From positions 1 to 50,197 of the forward strand of contig JADBKA010000003.1 in NCBI GenBank assembly GCA_014896635.1: 50,197 nt of DNA, read 5' to 3'. The notes beneath the pieces are model-generated. The model had not been told where the DNA came from and made no database searches. It was given only the letters and a program-made list of their open reading frames with translations. Of this stretch, positions 1 through 8,281 are shown piece by piece. The position numbers were made by a program, and so were the translations under genes. The stretch is from Ktedonobacteraceae bacterium (lineage in GTDB: Bacteria > Chloroflexota > Ktedonobacteria > Ktedonobacterales > Ktedonobacteraceae). Position 1 is the first letter of the stretch; each line of letters starts with the position of its first letter.

Positions 1-714
1 GACGCTGCCTTCGGCGATGACAGTTCCGCTATGTCTCCTGTCAAAAGGGCGATAGGCAGCCTCAGGCCGGTTGCCGTGCCGTGTCAGGTAGCCGGCAGTC
101 TGGCAGCAAAGCCAGGCGTAAGGGGAGAGCGGAGCCTCCGTGCCACCGGCAATCACTACATCGGCCTGTCCCCGGCGAATCAATTCCGCGCCCTGGATCA
201 GCGCATAGGCGCCGCTGGCGCGATCAGAGATAAACGTGCGGGCAGGTCCTTTAATACCCAGAGCGATGCAGATGGTTCCCTGAGGAGCTGCCGGAAACCA
301 GGCGGTGGCCTGGTACGGACTGACCTCTCGCTCACCATCGCGCCAGAGTTCACGCAGTTCGCGCTCGGCAAACTCCCACCCGCCCAGGACATTGCCCACC
401 GTCACCCCCACGCGCTCTGGATGTATCCCCTCTGCTCGCCCGATGGTGATGCGCGCATCTGCAAGCGCCTGCTGCACCGTTGCCATTGCCAGGTGAGTAA
501 AACGATCAGTACGCTTGACAAGACGCGGCGAGAGTGCTCGCTGAGCGTCGAAGTCATTTGCCTGACCCGCTACCTGGCAGAGGTAGCGCGAGGCATCGAA
601 GCGATCAATGCGCTGTGTGCAGGCTTGCCCGCTCAGCGCCCGCCCCCAGAGTGTCTCCAAACCCGTGCCGGCGGGCGTGATGCTGCCGATTCCGCTAATC
701 ACAACACGTCTCAT
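1..714 (-). CDS. Type II PKS chain-length factor (KS beta), 3' end beyond window
   Basis: Partial gene; the first 238 codons are visible and the 3' end lies beyond position 1. The protein starts MRRVVISGIGSITPAG, a ketosynthase-fold N-terminus. At the spot where condensing ketosynthases carry the nucleophilic Cys, this one reads ISDRASGAY, so Arg165 replaces Cys; aligned from the shared GP motif it matches Cys173 of the neighbouring ketosynthase exactly. A Cys-less partner next to an intact KS is the mark of a chain-length factor, which sets polyketide length as a heterodimer with KS alpha in the cytosol. Known factors usually have Gln here, so Arg is odd. The start ATG overlaps the upstream KS stop as ATGA, with AGGAG seven bases before it, implying translational coupling and 1:1 synthesis. 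Downstream genes such as the acyl carrier protein would lie outside the window. Confidence 0.85.
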   Translation of the reverse strand, partial: MRRVVISGIGSITPAGTGLETLWGRALSGQACTQRIDRFDASRYLCQVAGQANDFDAQRALSPRLVKRTDRFTHLAMATVQQALADARITIGRAEGIHPERVGVTVGNVLGGWEFAERELRELWRDGEREVSPYQATAWFPAAPQGTICIALGIKGPARTFISDRASGAYALIQGAELIRRGQADVVIAGGTEAPLSPYAWLCCQTAGYLTRHGNRPEAAYRPFDRRHSGTVIAEGSV

Positions 715-1994
715 TGCTCTTCTCCTGAATCTGCTCTGAGCACCAGCGCCGCGTGCAGGCCGGCGAAACCGCTGGCATTGGTCACGATGACCTTGCCATG
801 CCAGTCGCGGCCCTGGTTCGGCACATAATCCAGGTCACAGAGCGGGTCCGGTTCCTCATAATTGATGGTGGGATGGATAAAACCATGCTCACAACTCAGC
901 GCGCATGCGATCACTTCCAGCGCGCTGGCAGCGGCAAGCGCATGCCCCTGCATGGATTTCGTGGCATTGATGGGCAGCCGCCTGGCGCGTTCACCAAGCG
1001 CCAGCTTGATTGCACTCGTTTCGCAGCTATCGTTCTGCGGGGTCGAACTGGCATGAGCGTTGATATAGTCAACATCGGCAGGCTCCAGGCTACTCTGTGC
1101 CAGCGCCTCTGACATGGAACGAGCCAGGTCATCGCCGTCGGAGAGCAGATCGGTCATATGCAGAGCGTTGCAGGTATTCGAGAAACCTGTGATCTCGGCG
1201 TAAACGTGAGCGCCACGCTGCCGTGCGTGCTCCAGTTCTTCCAGTACAAGGATGCCGCAGCCTTCAGCAAGCACAAAACCATCTCGCTGTGCATCAAACG
1301 GGCGAGATGCACGCTCAGGCTGGTGATTATGTCGCTGGGAAAGACAATGAATGACCTCAAAAGATGCGATAGTAATGGGCGTGATCGGCGCTTCGCTGGC
1401 GCCCGTCAGCATGACGTCCGCGTCGCCGTAGCGTATCGTCTCGAATGCATAGCCAATGGCGTCCAGGCCACCGATGCAGCCGGTTGAAAGCGTCACGCAC
1501 GGGCCTTGCCACCCTGTGATGCTTGACAGAATGATGCCGGGCGTATTGGACATTGAAGCCAGGTACAGATCTGGACTGACTTTTGTTGGATCAATCTCCG
1601 TTCGCCCATAATCGGTTACTTTAATGAATTCGGATTCCATCTGGCGCGTGCCACAGATGGCTGTCGCCAGGGCAACGCCGGCTCGCTCAGCAGCGATGGC
1701 CTTCACGTCCAGGCGCGCATCCTGCACTGCCTGGAGCGCGCCTGCAACCGCGAACTGGATGAAGCGATCCAGCTTACGTACCTCAGCGGGCAACATGAGT
1801 TGTTCCGCGTCGAAGTCATCTACTTCCGAGATGACCTGCGAGGCGAAGTCGAATCGCTCAAACAATTGACAACTTTTTACCTGAGAAAGGTGTTTCGTCG
1901 CGCTGCGCCCGGCAGATAATCCCTGCCAGAATTGCTCCTTGCCGATGCCGAGCGGACTGATCACACCTAACCCTGTCACGACAACTCTGCGCAT
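711..1994 (-). CDS. Type II PKS ketosynthase alpha (beta-ketoacyl synthase)
   Basis: 427-residue condensing enzyme of the KAS II / type II PKS ketosynthase family, a full-length match to the usual ~420. The catalytic triad is visible: Cys173 in STGCIGGLDA, His314 in NAHASSTPQND and His351 in MQGHALAAA, with Lys346 in NATKS. It would perform decarboxylative Claisen condensation of malonyl units on an acyl carrier protein. The next gene, overlapping by ATGA, is a Cys-less paralogue, the classical KS alpha / chain-length factor pair. GAGG lies upstream of the ATG. A primary-metabolism FabF is the main alternative, but the paired Cys-less partner and the flanking cyclase, methyltransferase and cupin genes argue strongly for an aromatic or polyene polyketide pathway. 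Confidence 0.9.
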   Translation of the reverse strand: MRRVVVTGLGVISPLGIGKEQFWQGLSAGRSATKHLSQVKSCQLFERFDFASQVISEVDDFDAEQLMLPAEVRKLDRFIQFAVAGALQAVQDARLDVKAIAAERAGVALATAICGTRQMESEFIKVTDYGRTEIDPTKVSPDLYLASMSNTPGIILSSITGWQGPCVTLSTGCIGGLDAIGYAFETIRYGDADVMLTGASEAPITPITIASFEVIHCLSQRHNHQPERASRPFDAQRDGFVLAEGCGILVLEELEHARQRGAHVYAEITGFSNTCNALHMTDLLSDGDDLARSMSEALAQSSLEPADVDYINAHASSTPQNDSCETSAIKLALGERARRLPINATKSMQGHALAAASALEVIACALSCEHGFIHPTINYEEPDPLCDLDYVPNQGRDWHGKVIVTNASGFAGLHAALVLRADSGEEQ

Positions 1995-1999
1995 ATCTC

Positions 2000-3040
2000 T
2001 TACCTCGAAGCCAGGAGTAAGGGTCCTTGCCCTGTCTTTAGATCATGTATTTGCTCAAAACCCGCAGCCTTCAGCCATGCGCGGTATTGAGCCGCCGTGA
2101 AAACTTCTCCTTCCTGAGTATTGATAAAAAGGCTGAGACCGATGATCAGCGCCGCCGGTGGACCTGTACGCGCTTCATTGCGCATGACGTCCGCAAGCAG
2201 AAGTTTGCCGCCCGGCTGTAAGCGTTGATAACATTCTCGCAGGAGAGCCTGGCTCCTCCGCGCCCCAATGAAGCGGCAAACATTGCCGAGCGCTATCAGA
2301 TCGAATCGCTCCGATGAGCGGCAGTTCTCTTCGTTTTCTATAGCTTGCAAGGTGAAACGCTCTTCCAGTCCAGACTGCGCGATTCGCTCGCGGAGCATCT
2401 CAAGCAGTGCTGCTTCGTCTCGTACCACAACGTGTATCTGCGGATGACACAAGGCGAAGGCAATGCCCCAGGCACCACTGCCGGCAAACAGATCGAGCAT
2501 ACAGCCACACAAGGGCTGATCGAACTGGCAGGCCGCCTGCCACGCGCCGGGAAAGACAAGGGGAAACTGCTCAGCAAACATACCGGCGTTACGCGAACGC
2601 GCTCCCGGCGCTCCCAGATCTGGTATGTGTCCGCTGCGCTTTTTACGTCCCTCGCGCATGACTCGCGTCAGTTCACTCCATGTATTCCACTGCTCCATCA
2701 CAGCCATGAGATGAGCGCCAATATATCCCGGCTGTTCCTTCACCAGATAGCTGGCGGCCAGGTAGCTCAGACTATATATCCCATCTCTGCACATCAGCAG
2801 TTCGAGCGCCACCAGGGCATCGAGCAGGAGCTGGAGACCATCGCTATCGCTGCCGGTAGCGACAGCCAGGGTAGCGCAGGTATTCGCGCCCCCGGCCAGA
2901 GCCGTGAACAGGTCCAGATTCAACGCGGTATCGAGCGCTCTAGCTCTGGCGAAGCCGAAATTGATGTCCAGCAGTGGCGTTGCAGGTGGCGCCTGTTCAT
3001 ACAGGGCCGGTAGTTTGTTGCAATCAGGCTGCACTGCCAT
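2000..3040 (-). CDS. SAM-dependent O-methyltransferase-like protein of the polyketide cluster
   Basis: 346 residues with the build of the two-domain plant/PKS-type methyltransferases: an N-terminal winged-helix dimerisation domain (about 20-110, with ARALDTALNLDLFTAL) and a C-terminal Rossmann domain starting with the SAM motif MLDLFAGSGAWG (about 182-193) and ending in a GGKLLLADV strand. The family's general-base His, normally in a NVLHDW-like segment, is not there; the matching segment reads NVCRFIG. It might therefore be a C-methyltransferase, or one of the family members that do other chemistry such as decarboxylation or hydroxylation. The gene starts inside the last 17 bases of the cyclase gene and ends 5 bp before the ketosynthase gene, so it is cotranscribed with the PKS. 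GGAG precedes the ATG at a normal distance. Confidence 0.8.
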   Translation of the reverse strand: MAVQPDCNKLPALYEQAPPATPLLDINFGFARARALDTALNLDLFTALAGGANTCATLAVATGSDSDGLQLLLDALVALELLMCRDGIYSLSYLAASYLVKEQPGYIGAHLMAVMEQWNTWSELTRVMREGRKKRSGHIPDLGAPGARSRNAGMFAEQFPLVFPGAWQAACQFDQPLCGCMLDLFAGSGAWGIAFALCHPQIHVVVRDEAALLEMLRERIAQSGLEERFTLQAIENEENCRSSERFDLIALGNVCRFIGARRSQALLRECYQRLQPGGKLLLADVMRNEARTGPPAALIIGLSLFINTQEGEVFTAAQYRAWLKAAGFEQIHDLKTGQGPLLLASR

Positions 3041-3875
3041 TCTTCTTCTCCTCTACAATAGCTACAACTCGCGTCCAGGCGGCTCCGGCATCACGAATAG
3101 CGACAGGAAAGCAGGCGACATGGAAGCCATGCGATTGTGGCAGCCTGTGCAGATTTGCCAGACGTTCCATATGGAAATACTCTTTGCTGCGCCCATACAT
3201 GTGCGCGGGCCAGAGCACACGGGAGTCTTTTGTGGCGAGATAGGCCCGCACCATTTGCATAAAAGGCAGGTCGAAGCCGTTCGTATCTATGCCGATGACC
3301 TTGATGCCGTGCTCCACCAGCCAGCCCGTTGCCTCTGCCGTCATGCCAGCATGAGCAGAGAAATACTCTGGCCTGGGCCACAGCCTGTCCGCGTCAGTGC
3401 GAATGAGCACGATATCCAGTGGTTGCAGCTCATAGGATATGCGCGCCAGCGCGTCCTCAAGATCAGCAACGGTGATGGCCGCTCCAGGTCCTTTGTGCGT
3501 GAGATCCAGCACCACGCCATGACCAAAGCACCACTCAAGCGGCACCTCGTGTACGCGGCGGGCAGGCTTGCCTTCGCAGAGCGGGCCAAAGTGATAGGGC
3601 GCGTCAAGGTGGGTGCCACAATGAACCGAGAGAGTCAGGATCTCGTTGCTGAGAAACTTTCCACCTGGAAAGCTGTGGCGATTCGCGTCACGGCTGGCGC
3701 GCAGGTAGCGCCACAGACCGCCAAGTCGCTTCCATAGCGGCGCTTTCTGCGGCATCCAGAGCGCACGCCAGATATGATCGCCCCCTGTCTCATGATCAAT
3801 CAGCCTGGCCCCTTCAAACGTTGGATCTGCGGGATGAGGCTCGATAGGCATGCTTAAATCAATGATCTGTGGCAT
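3024..3875 (-). CDS. Metal-dependent cyclase (PF04199, kynurenine formamidase-like)
   Basis: 283 residues. The motif HCGTHLDAPYHFG (about residues 84-96) is the metal-binding signature HxGTHxDxPxH of the PF04199 cyclase / kynurenine formamidase family. Members occur in type II polyketide clusters (SnoaM and OxyN types) and help fold the poly-beta-ketone chain; others are kynurenine formamidases or isatin hydrolases. Its place directly upstream of, and 17 bp overlapping with, the methyltransferase and ketosynthase genes favours the polyketide role. AAGGA sits eight bases before the ATG. The enlarged Trp/Arg-rich stretch around residues 38-62 is not typical of plain formamidases. Function as a cyclase is inferred from family plus context. 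Confidence 0.8.
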   Translation of the reverse strand: MPQIIDLSMPIEPHPADPTFEGARLIDHETGGDHIWRALWMPQKAPLWKRLGGLWRYLRASRDANRHSFPGGKFLSNEILTLSVHCGTHLDAPYHFGPLCEGKPARRVHEVPLEWCFGHGVVLDLTHKGPGAAITVADLEDALARISYELQPLDIVLIRTDADRLWPRPEYFSAHAGMTAEATGWLVEHGIKVIGIDTNGFDLPFMQMVRAYLATKDSRVLWPAHMYGRSKEYFHMERLANLHRLPQSHGFHVACFPVAIRDAGAAWTRVVAIVEEKKNGSAA

Positions 3876-3957
3876 AGCGTGATTCCTTATTCAGAGAGAT
3901 CCTGCTCTCTTTCTCTCCTGTTGAAGCATCACAACAACCAATGGTTTCGGGGGACAC

Positions 3958-4121
3958 TCCCATGCGCGTGAACTTTAGCGGGCATCCCCTCACCCCTAAA
4001 GAAGAAAAAGGGAGGAAAAAGTTTTTCGGGGGGACGCTCCCTTCCCCTCTGGGGAACCCTGTCCCACTTTGTGGGACCCACCATCCCCCGTCAGGAGGGC
4101 GTGCGCCCTCCTGGACCTCCC
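3958..4121 (-). repeat. Hairpin-rich intergenic repeat, copy A
   Basis: This stretch fills the 257-bp gap between the cupin and cyclase genes. Its two ends recur in the same order at 32969-33056: GGGAGGTCCAGGAGGGC (here 4105-4121, minus strand) and AAGTTCACGCGCATGGGA (here 3958-3975, minus strand), both identical between copies. The interior differs but in both copies is full of small hairpins. Here they are TTCCCC/GGGGAA (4042-4056), GTCCCAC/GTGGGAC (4061-4077) and AGGAGGGC/GCCCTCCT (4093-4112). No coding potential is seen. It may be a non-autonomous mobile repeat or a REP-like element, and it sits where it would be transcribed inside the PKS operon. Confidence 0.6.
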
Positions 4122-4132
4122 TTTGCTCTCGT

Positions 4133-4546
4133 TTATCTGGCCTGGTACTGGTAGGGTTCCTCGGAGAGGAAGAAGTTGCGCACAGGTGGCCGCTCGGTGG
4201 GCGCGACAACCAGGAAGCGGCAGTGCTGATCAGGACCTGTAGCAAAGCCGTGTGCCTCGCCACGCGGGATGAAGACTACATCACCGGGTCTCAAGGTCAC
4301 ATTCTGCTTCTCCTGTTCTTTCTGCTCCGGCAGGATCAGTTGTAGCGTTCCCTCAAGAATGTAGACTTCATGCTCCCAGTCGTGGTAGTGGGGAGGAGTC
4401 GAGCCGTTCGGTTGCAACTCGAAGAGGCTGAGAACGAAGCGGTCCGCGCCATCGGTCGTATCGATCAGGCGCCTGATCGTCGCCTGCCTGGCACCCGGCT
4501 CGCGCACAATATCAGCGGGGACTTCCTGAGATCGAATGATTTTCAC
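4133..4546 (-). CDS. Single-domain cupin protein
   Basis: 137-residue cupin_2 protein. Cupin motif 1 is visible as HYHDWEHEVYILEG (His, His and Glu metal ligands near residues 53-60) and motif 2 as GDVVFIPRGEAHGF (His near 99), so the metal site looks intact. Small cupins occur in many type II polyketide clusters, including spore-pigment clusters of the whiE type, as cyclases or oxygenases, but the family is functionally broad. It is the first gene in the leftward run, 257 bp upstream of the cyclase gene with repeat copy A between them, so its membership of the PKS operon is likely but not certain. The start is a GTG preceded by AAGGA at eight bases. Confidence 0.8.
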   Translation of the reverse strand: MKIIRSQEVPADIVREPGARQATIRRLIDTTDGADRFVLSLFELQPNGSTPPHYHDWEHEVYILEGTLQLILPEQKEQEKQNVTLRPGDVVFIPRGEAHGFATGPDQHCRFLVVAPTERPPVRNFFLSEEPYQYQAR

Positions 4547-4787
4547 AGTCGTTATCCTTTCTACTTTCCAGTGTTTTTCAACAGACTTTTAAGGACGGGC
4601 GGTGTATTTCCCTTGAATCTCAGTGTATTGAGATGAGAAGAAAAATATATTTTTCTTTGTCGATTTATCGCTGATACCTGCCGTTTCAATTGTCATCTTA
4701 CCTGGGAATAACTTTTCGTTAAAAATTGGAAAAGAGGAGAAGAGGTGGCACCTGGACAAAATAAGCCAGGAGAGCTATACTCAGATT

Positions 4788-4848
4788 GAGACCATTCGGT
4801 CTCGATTTTTACAAAAACCAGACCGGATAGTTTGTCCTGGACTGGTCT
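4788..4848 (+). promoter_or_regulatory. Leader hairpins upstream of the thioesterase gene, possible attenuator
   Basis: The 320-bp gap 4547-4866 between divergent genes contains this leader. GAGACC (4788-4793), loop ATTC, GGTCTC (4798-4803), then GATTTTT form a terminator-like hairpin 64 bp before the ATG. A second pair, AGACC (4820-4824) and GGTCT (4844-4848), follows. The GGTCT of the first hairpin can instead pair with the AGACC of the second, the mutually exclusive arrangement seen in attenuators. The ligand or sensor, if any, is unknown. The rest of the gap is A/T-rich and shows nothing else clear. Confidence 0.4.
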
Positions 4849-4866
4849 GCATGAAAGGAACGATTC

Positions 4867-5385
4867 ATGACCGATTCGCAGGAGACCCGTACTCGCGTGA
4901 TTCGCTGGGAAGATCCAGCCGAAGCGATGCAAGCTGCAAAAACTATCAGCGGCATAGAGTATCTCAGGGCATTGATGACAGGAAAATTACCTGCGCCACC
5001 TTTTGCCATCCTGACAGGGACGTGGCTTAGCGAAGTAAGCGAGGGACGTGTTGTTTTCACTGCCGAACCGGCGGAGTATCACTATAATACGCTTGGTACG
5101 GTACATGGTGGCATTATAGCGACGATTCTGGACTCGGCGCTCGGCTGTGCCGTACAATCGCTGCTCCCTGCCGGCACAGGCTATACCACGCTCGAACTCA
5201 AGGTTAACTACCTACGGCCACTTACAGTGAAGACGGGAACAGTCTCTTGCGAGGGAAAAGTCATCCACCTGGGCGGGCGCATTGCCACCGCCGAGGCTCG
5301 CCTGACCGATAGAGAGGGGAAACTCTATGCTCACGCAACTACTACTTGCATTATTTTTCGCCCTGCGCCTGCCGGGCAGGAGTAG
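4867..5385 (+). CDS. PaaI-family hotdog thioesterase
   Basis: 172 residues with the PaaI-type hotdog core: the NTLGTVHGGIIATILDSALG helix segment (about 76-95) with the catalytic Asp, followed by the beta sheet LKVNYLRPLTV. Enzymes of this family hydrolyse acyl-CoA (aryl- or medium-chain) thioesters in the cytosol. A ~35-residue N-terminal extension precedes the fold. AAAGGAA lies six bases before the ATG. The following DUF2867 gene starts 31 bp downstream, so the two are probably cotranscribed. The gene is divergent from the polyketide operon and need not belong to it; the physiological substrate cannot be read from the sequence. Confidence 0.85.
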   Translation: MTDSQETRTRVIRWEDPAEAMQAAKTISGIEYLRALMTGKLPAPPFAILTGTWLSEVSEGRVVFTAEPAEYHYNTLGTVHGGIIATILDSALGCAVQSLLPAGTGYTTLELKVNYLRPLTVKTGTVSCEGKVIHLGGRIATAEARLTDREGKLYAHATTTCIIFRPAPAGQE

Positions 5386-5416
5386 AGCGTATTCTCGATG
5401 GAAAGGCACCTTCCCA

Positions 5417-5935
5417 ATGGAGAGCCGGGGGCTAACTTATATCCGCAGGATAGCGGAACTGGCTCCGCTGCTTGAGCATGCCGATCATATTGATGTTAAG
5501 ACGGTCGTGAGCAGCGTTGATATGCGCACTTTTCTGGCAGGCATGCTGGGCTACAGGCCCGGCTGGCTCATATTGCTCTACGTCATACGCGCAGGCTTCG
5601 TGCGGCTGCTCGGCATGCGCCAGGAGAGGTTACCATCCGCCTTCCCATCGCGTCCAGAGGACATTCCTATGCAGGCAGGCAAAAAAGCTTCATGTTTCAC
5701 GGTGCGTATGGCTAAAGAGGAGCACTACTGGATCGCCGCTGCCGAAGACAGGCACCTGGAAGCTCTGCTTGGCGTGGTTAGTGAGCCACTACCAGACACG
5801 TCACAGAGGCGCTTCCACGTCTTGACCGTCGTTCATTACCGGAACTGGGCAGGCCCGGTCTACTTTAACGTGATCAGGCCGTTTCATCACCTGGTTGTGA
5901 GTAGTATGGCAAAAGCAGGTGCCAGGCGCCTGTAA
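5417..5935 (+). CDS. DUF2867 family protein
   Basis: 172 residues from the ATG at 5417. The open frame extends further upstream into the thioesterase gene, but this ATG avoids that overlap. The layout matches the DUF2867 family (SRPBCC-like fold, function unknown): an N-terminal strand with HIDVKTVVSSVDMRTFLAG, a hydrophobic GWLILLYVIRAGFVRLLGM helix near 48-66, a DRHLEALL segment near 113, and a C-terminal YFNVIRPFHHLVVSSM motif. It is predicted to bind a small lipophilic ligand, on fold grounds only. It is probably cotranscribed with the thioesterase upstream and is followed by a 72-bp gap before the convergent malate dehydrogenase gene. Confidence 0.65.
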   Translation: MESRGLTYIRRIAELAPLLEHADHIDVKTVVSSVDMRTFLAGMLGYRPGWLILLYVIRAGFVRLLGMRQERLPSAFPSRPEDIPMQAGKKASCFTVRMAKEEHYWIAAAEDRHLEALLGVVSEPLPDTSQRRFHVLTVVHYRNWAGPVYFNVIRPFHHLVVSSMAKAGARRL

Positions 5936-6007
5936 CAGGGGGATACAAGAGGCGGCCAGCCCTGGTCCAGGAATCAGGGAACAAGGGCTGCGCCCCCGGT
6001 ATCTCTT

Positions 6008-6934
6008 TTAGATACCCATGACTTTGATCAGTTCTTGCACGGCTGCGGCGGATTTCTGGAGCTGAGCGCGCTCCTGCTCGGTCAGTTCAATCTCAACGAC
6101 CTGCTCGACGCCGCCGGCGCCCAGTTTCGCCGGAACGCCCACGAACAGATCGCGGATGCCGTATTCTCCCTGGAGATAGACGGCACAGGGCATGATCATC
6201 TTCTTATCCAGCAAGATCGAATCGACCATCTGGAGTACAGATGCAGACGGAGCAAAATACGCGCTCCCCGTCCCCAGCAGTTTCACGATCTCGGCGCCAC
6301 CATCGCGCGTGCGCTGCACAATTTGCTCGATGCGCTCGGCGGGCAACAACTGCGAAATAGGAATGCCTGCCACCGTACACAGGCGAGCCAGCGGCACCAT
6401 CGTATCGCCATGCCCGCCCAGCACATACGCCTGCACATCGCGTACCGATGCTCCCAGTTCCTGCGCGATAAACGTGCGGAAGCGCGCCGTATCCAGCACG
6501 CCGGCCATGCCAACAACTCGCTCACGCGGGAAGCCGCTGACGCGGTACGCCAGTTGCGCCATCGCATCCAGCGGATTCGTGACCACAATCAGGATACTAT
6601 TGGGCGAGTATTTGACAACCTGCTCCACAACCTGCGTCACAATCTCCTGATTCTTTTTCACCAGATCGTCGCGGCTCATCCCCGGCTTGCGTGGGAAGCC
6701 GGAAGTGATCACGACGATATTGGAATTCGCAGTATCGGCATAGTCATTGGTGCCGGTGACAAGCGAATCGTAGCCGAGCACAGGCCCGGCCTGAAGCATA
6801 TCAAGGGCTTTGCCCTGAGGCATGTTTGGGATAATATCGTACATCATCACGTCGGCGTAATCGCGCTCCGCCAGGCGCTGCGCAAGGGTGCTGCCCACAA
6901 AGCCAGCCCCTACAACCGTTATCTTACTGCGCAT
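6008..6934 (-). CDS. mdh: Malate dehydrogenase (LDH-like type)
   Basis: 308 residues of the lactate/malate dehydrogenase superfamily. The NAD-binding loop GAGFVGS is at residues 9-15. The substrate loop reads [10 protein letters not shown], with Arg82 and Arg88; Arg rather than Gln at the first position marks malate over lactate specificity. The catalytic pair is Asp149 (VLDTARFR) and His175 ([10 protein letters not shown]). It oxidises malate to oxaloacetate with NAD+ in the TCA cycle. GAAAGGA precedes the ATG. The gene stands alone, divergent from the thiolase gene 141 bp away. A small hairpin GGTATCT/AGATACC (5998-6016) straddles the stop codon but lacks a U run. Confidence 0.95.
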   Translation of the reverse strand: MRSKITVVGAGFVGSTLAQRLAERDYADVMMYDIIPNMPQGKALDMLQAGPVLGYDSLVTGTNDYADTANSNIVVITSGFPRKPGMSRDDLVKKNQEIVTQVVEQVVKYSPNSILIVVTNPLDAMAQLAYRVSGFPRERVVGMAGVLDTARFRTFIAQELGASVRDVQAYVLGGHGDTMVPLARLCTVAGIPISQLLPAERIEQIVQRTRDGGAEIVKLLGTGSAYFAPSASVLQMVDSILLDKKMIMPCAVYLQGEYGIRDLFVGVPAKLGAGGVEQVVEIELTEQERAQLQKSAAAVQELIKVMGI

Positions 6935-7075
6935 ATTTCTTTCCTTTCACACCACGTCTTTTGCATTGCAACATAATCCAGCAGAGGGCTGATGTCCTCT
7001 GCCCTCCCTTTATGGTACGATCTTATTGTATGCGCAAATGCATAAACCTGCAATGCAGAGAAAGGGCAAAGCACA

Positions 7076-8281
7076 ATGGCACAGGAAGCAGTAATTCTTT
7101 CAGCAGTGCGCACGCCGATTGGCCGCTATAACGGGGCGCTCAAAGATGTACGCCCAGATGATCTGGCCGCGCTGGTGATCAGCGAAGCTGTCAGGCGGGC
7201 CGGAGTGGTAGCCGCTGAGGTCGAAGATGTGATTCTGGGCTGCGCCAATCAGGCAGGCGAAGATAACCGCAACGTTGCGCGCATGGCGCTGCTGTTGGCG
7301 GACCTGCCCGTTTCAGTAGCCGGGCAGACGATCAACCGACTCTGTGGTTCCGGTCTCCAGGCCGTCAATGCCGCTACTCAGGCCATCATTGCTGGAGATG
7401 GTGATGTCTTTGTGGCCGGCGGCGTGGAGAGTATGACACGCGCTCCTTTTGTGATGGGCAAGGCCGAAACCGCCTTCCCGCGCGGCGAGATCAAGCTCTA
7501 TGATACCACCATCGGCTGGCGCTTTATCAATCCGCGCCTGGCCGCGAAGCACTATCCCTACAGCATGGGCGAGACAGCAGAAAACGTCGCCGAAAAGTAT
7601 GCCATCAGTCGTGAGGCGCAGGACCGCTTCGCGCTGCGCAGCCATCAGCGAGCAATTGCGGCAATAGAGCAGGGATATTTTGCAGAGGAGATCGTGGGTG
7701 TGCCTGTACCACAGAAGAAAGGCGAAACGCTGGTTGTCACGCGCGACGAGCATCCTCGCTCCGATACCAGCCTGGAGGCGTTGAGCAGGCTCAAACCGAT
7801 TTTTCGAGAGGGTGGGACGGTGACGGCTGGCAATTCGTCGGGCGTTAATGATGGGGCTGCCGCGCTGGTGCTCACCTCGCTGGAGTATGCCCGGCAGCAG
7901 CGGCTCAGGCCACTGGCACGCATCGTGGCGACAGCCGTAGCCGGTGTCGATCCTGCCTACATGGGCCTGGGACCGATTCCCGCTGCCCGCAAAGCTCTAC
8001 GGCGCGCCGGACTGAGCATGGCCGAAATCGACCTGGTAGAACTCAATGAGGCTTTTGCATCCCAGGCGCTGCAATGTGCGCGCGAACTTGAAATTGACGA
8101 GGAGAAGCTCAACGTCAACGGCGGAGCCATCGCGCTCGGTCATCCACTGGGCGCGTCAGGCGCGCGCATCCTGACAACGCTGCTGCACGAACTGCGCCGC
8201 CGACGTGGCCGCTATGGTCTGGCCTGCATGTGCATCGGCGTGGGACAGGGGATCGCTACCATCATCGAAGCCCTGCATTAA
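7076..8281 (+). CDS. Acetyl-CoA C-acyltransferase (thiolase)
   Basis: 401 residues, the normal length for a degradative or biosynthetic thiolase. Nucleophile Cys90 lies in [10 protein letters not shown], His356 in [10 protein letters not shown], and the second Cys386 in CIGVGQG. It cleaves 3-oxoacyl-CoA with CoA or condenses two acyl-CoAs in the cytosol. The sequence recalls the 3-oxoadipyl-CoA thiolase (PcaF) subgroup, but no ring-cleavage genes are nearby, so the chain-length preference is left open. Upstream is a 141-bp gap shared with mdh. Its TAA overlaps the stop codon of the convergent glycosyltransferase gene in a shared TTAA (8278-8281). Confidence 0.93.
   Translation: MAQEAVILSAVRTPIGRYNGALKDVRPDDLAALVISEAVRRAGVVAAEVEDVILGCANQAGEDNRNVARMALLLADLPVSVAGQTINRLCGSGLQAVNAATQAIIAGDGDVFVAGGVESMTRAPFVMGKAETAFPRGEIKLYDTTIGWRFINPRLAAKHYPYSMGETAENVAEKYAISREAQDRFALRSHQRAIAAIEQGYFAEEIVGVPVPQKKGETLVVTRDEHPRSDTSLEALSRLKPIFREGGTVTAGNSSGVNDGAAALVLTSLEYARQQRLRPLARIVATAVAGVDPAYMGLGPIPAARKALRRAGLSMAEIDLVELNEAFASQALQCARELEIDEEKLNVNGGAIALGHPLGASGARILTTLLHELRRRRGRYGLACMCIGVGQGIATIIEALH

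Noticed and set aside
4061..4112. Tandem hairpins as a terminator for the cupin gene
   Set aside because: Stems are strong but no U run follows on the minus strand, and the segment belongs to the repeat element; called as repeat instead.
5998..6016. Hairpin at the end of mdh as a terminator
   Set aside because: Only seven base pairs, includes the stop codon and lacks a U run on either strand.
6035..6976. A 313-residue open frame on the plus strand
   Set aside because: Antisense to mdh; His/Arg-rich mirror sequence without motifs.
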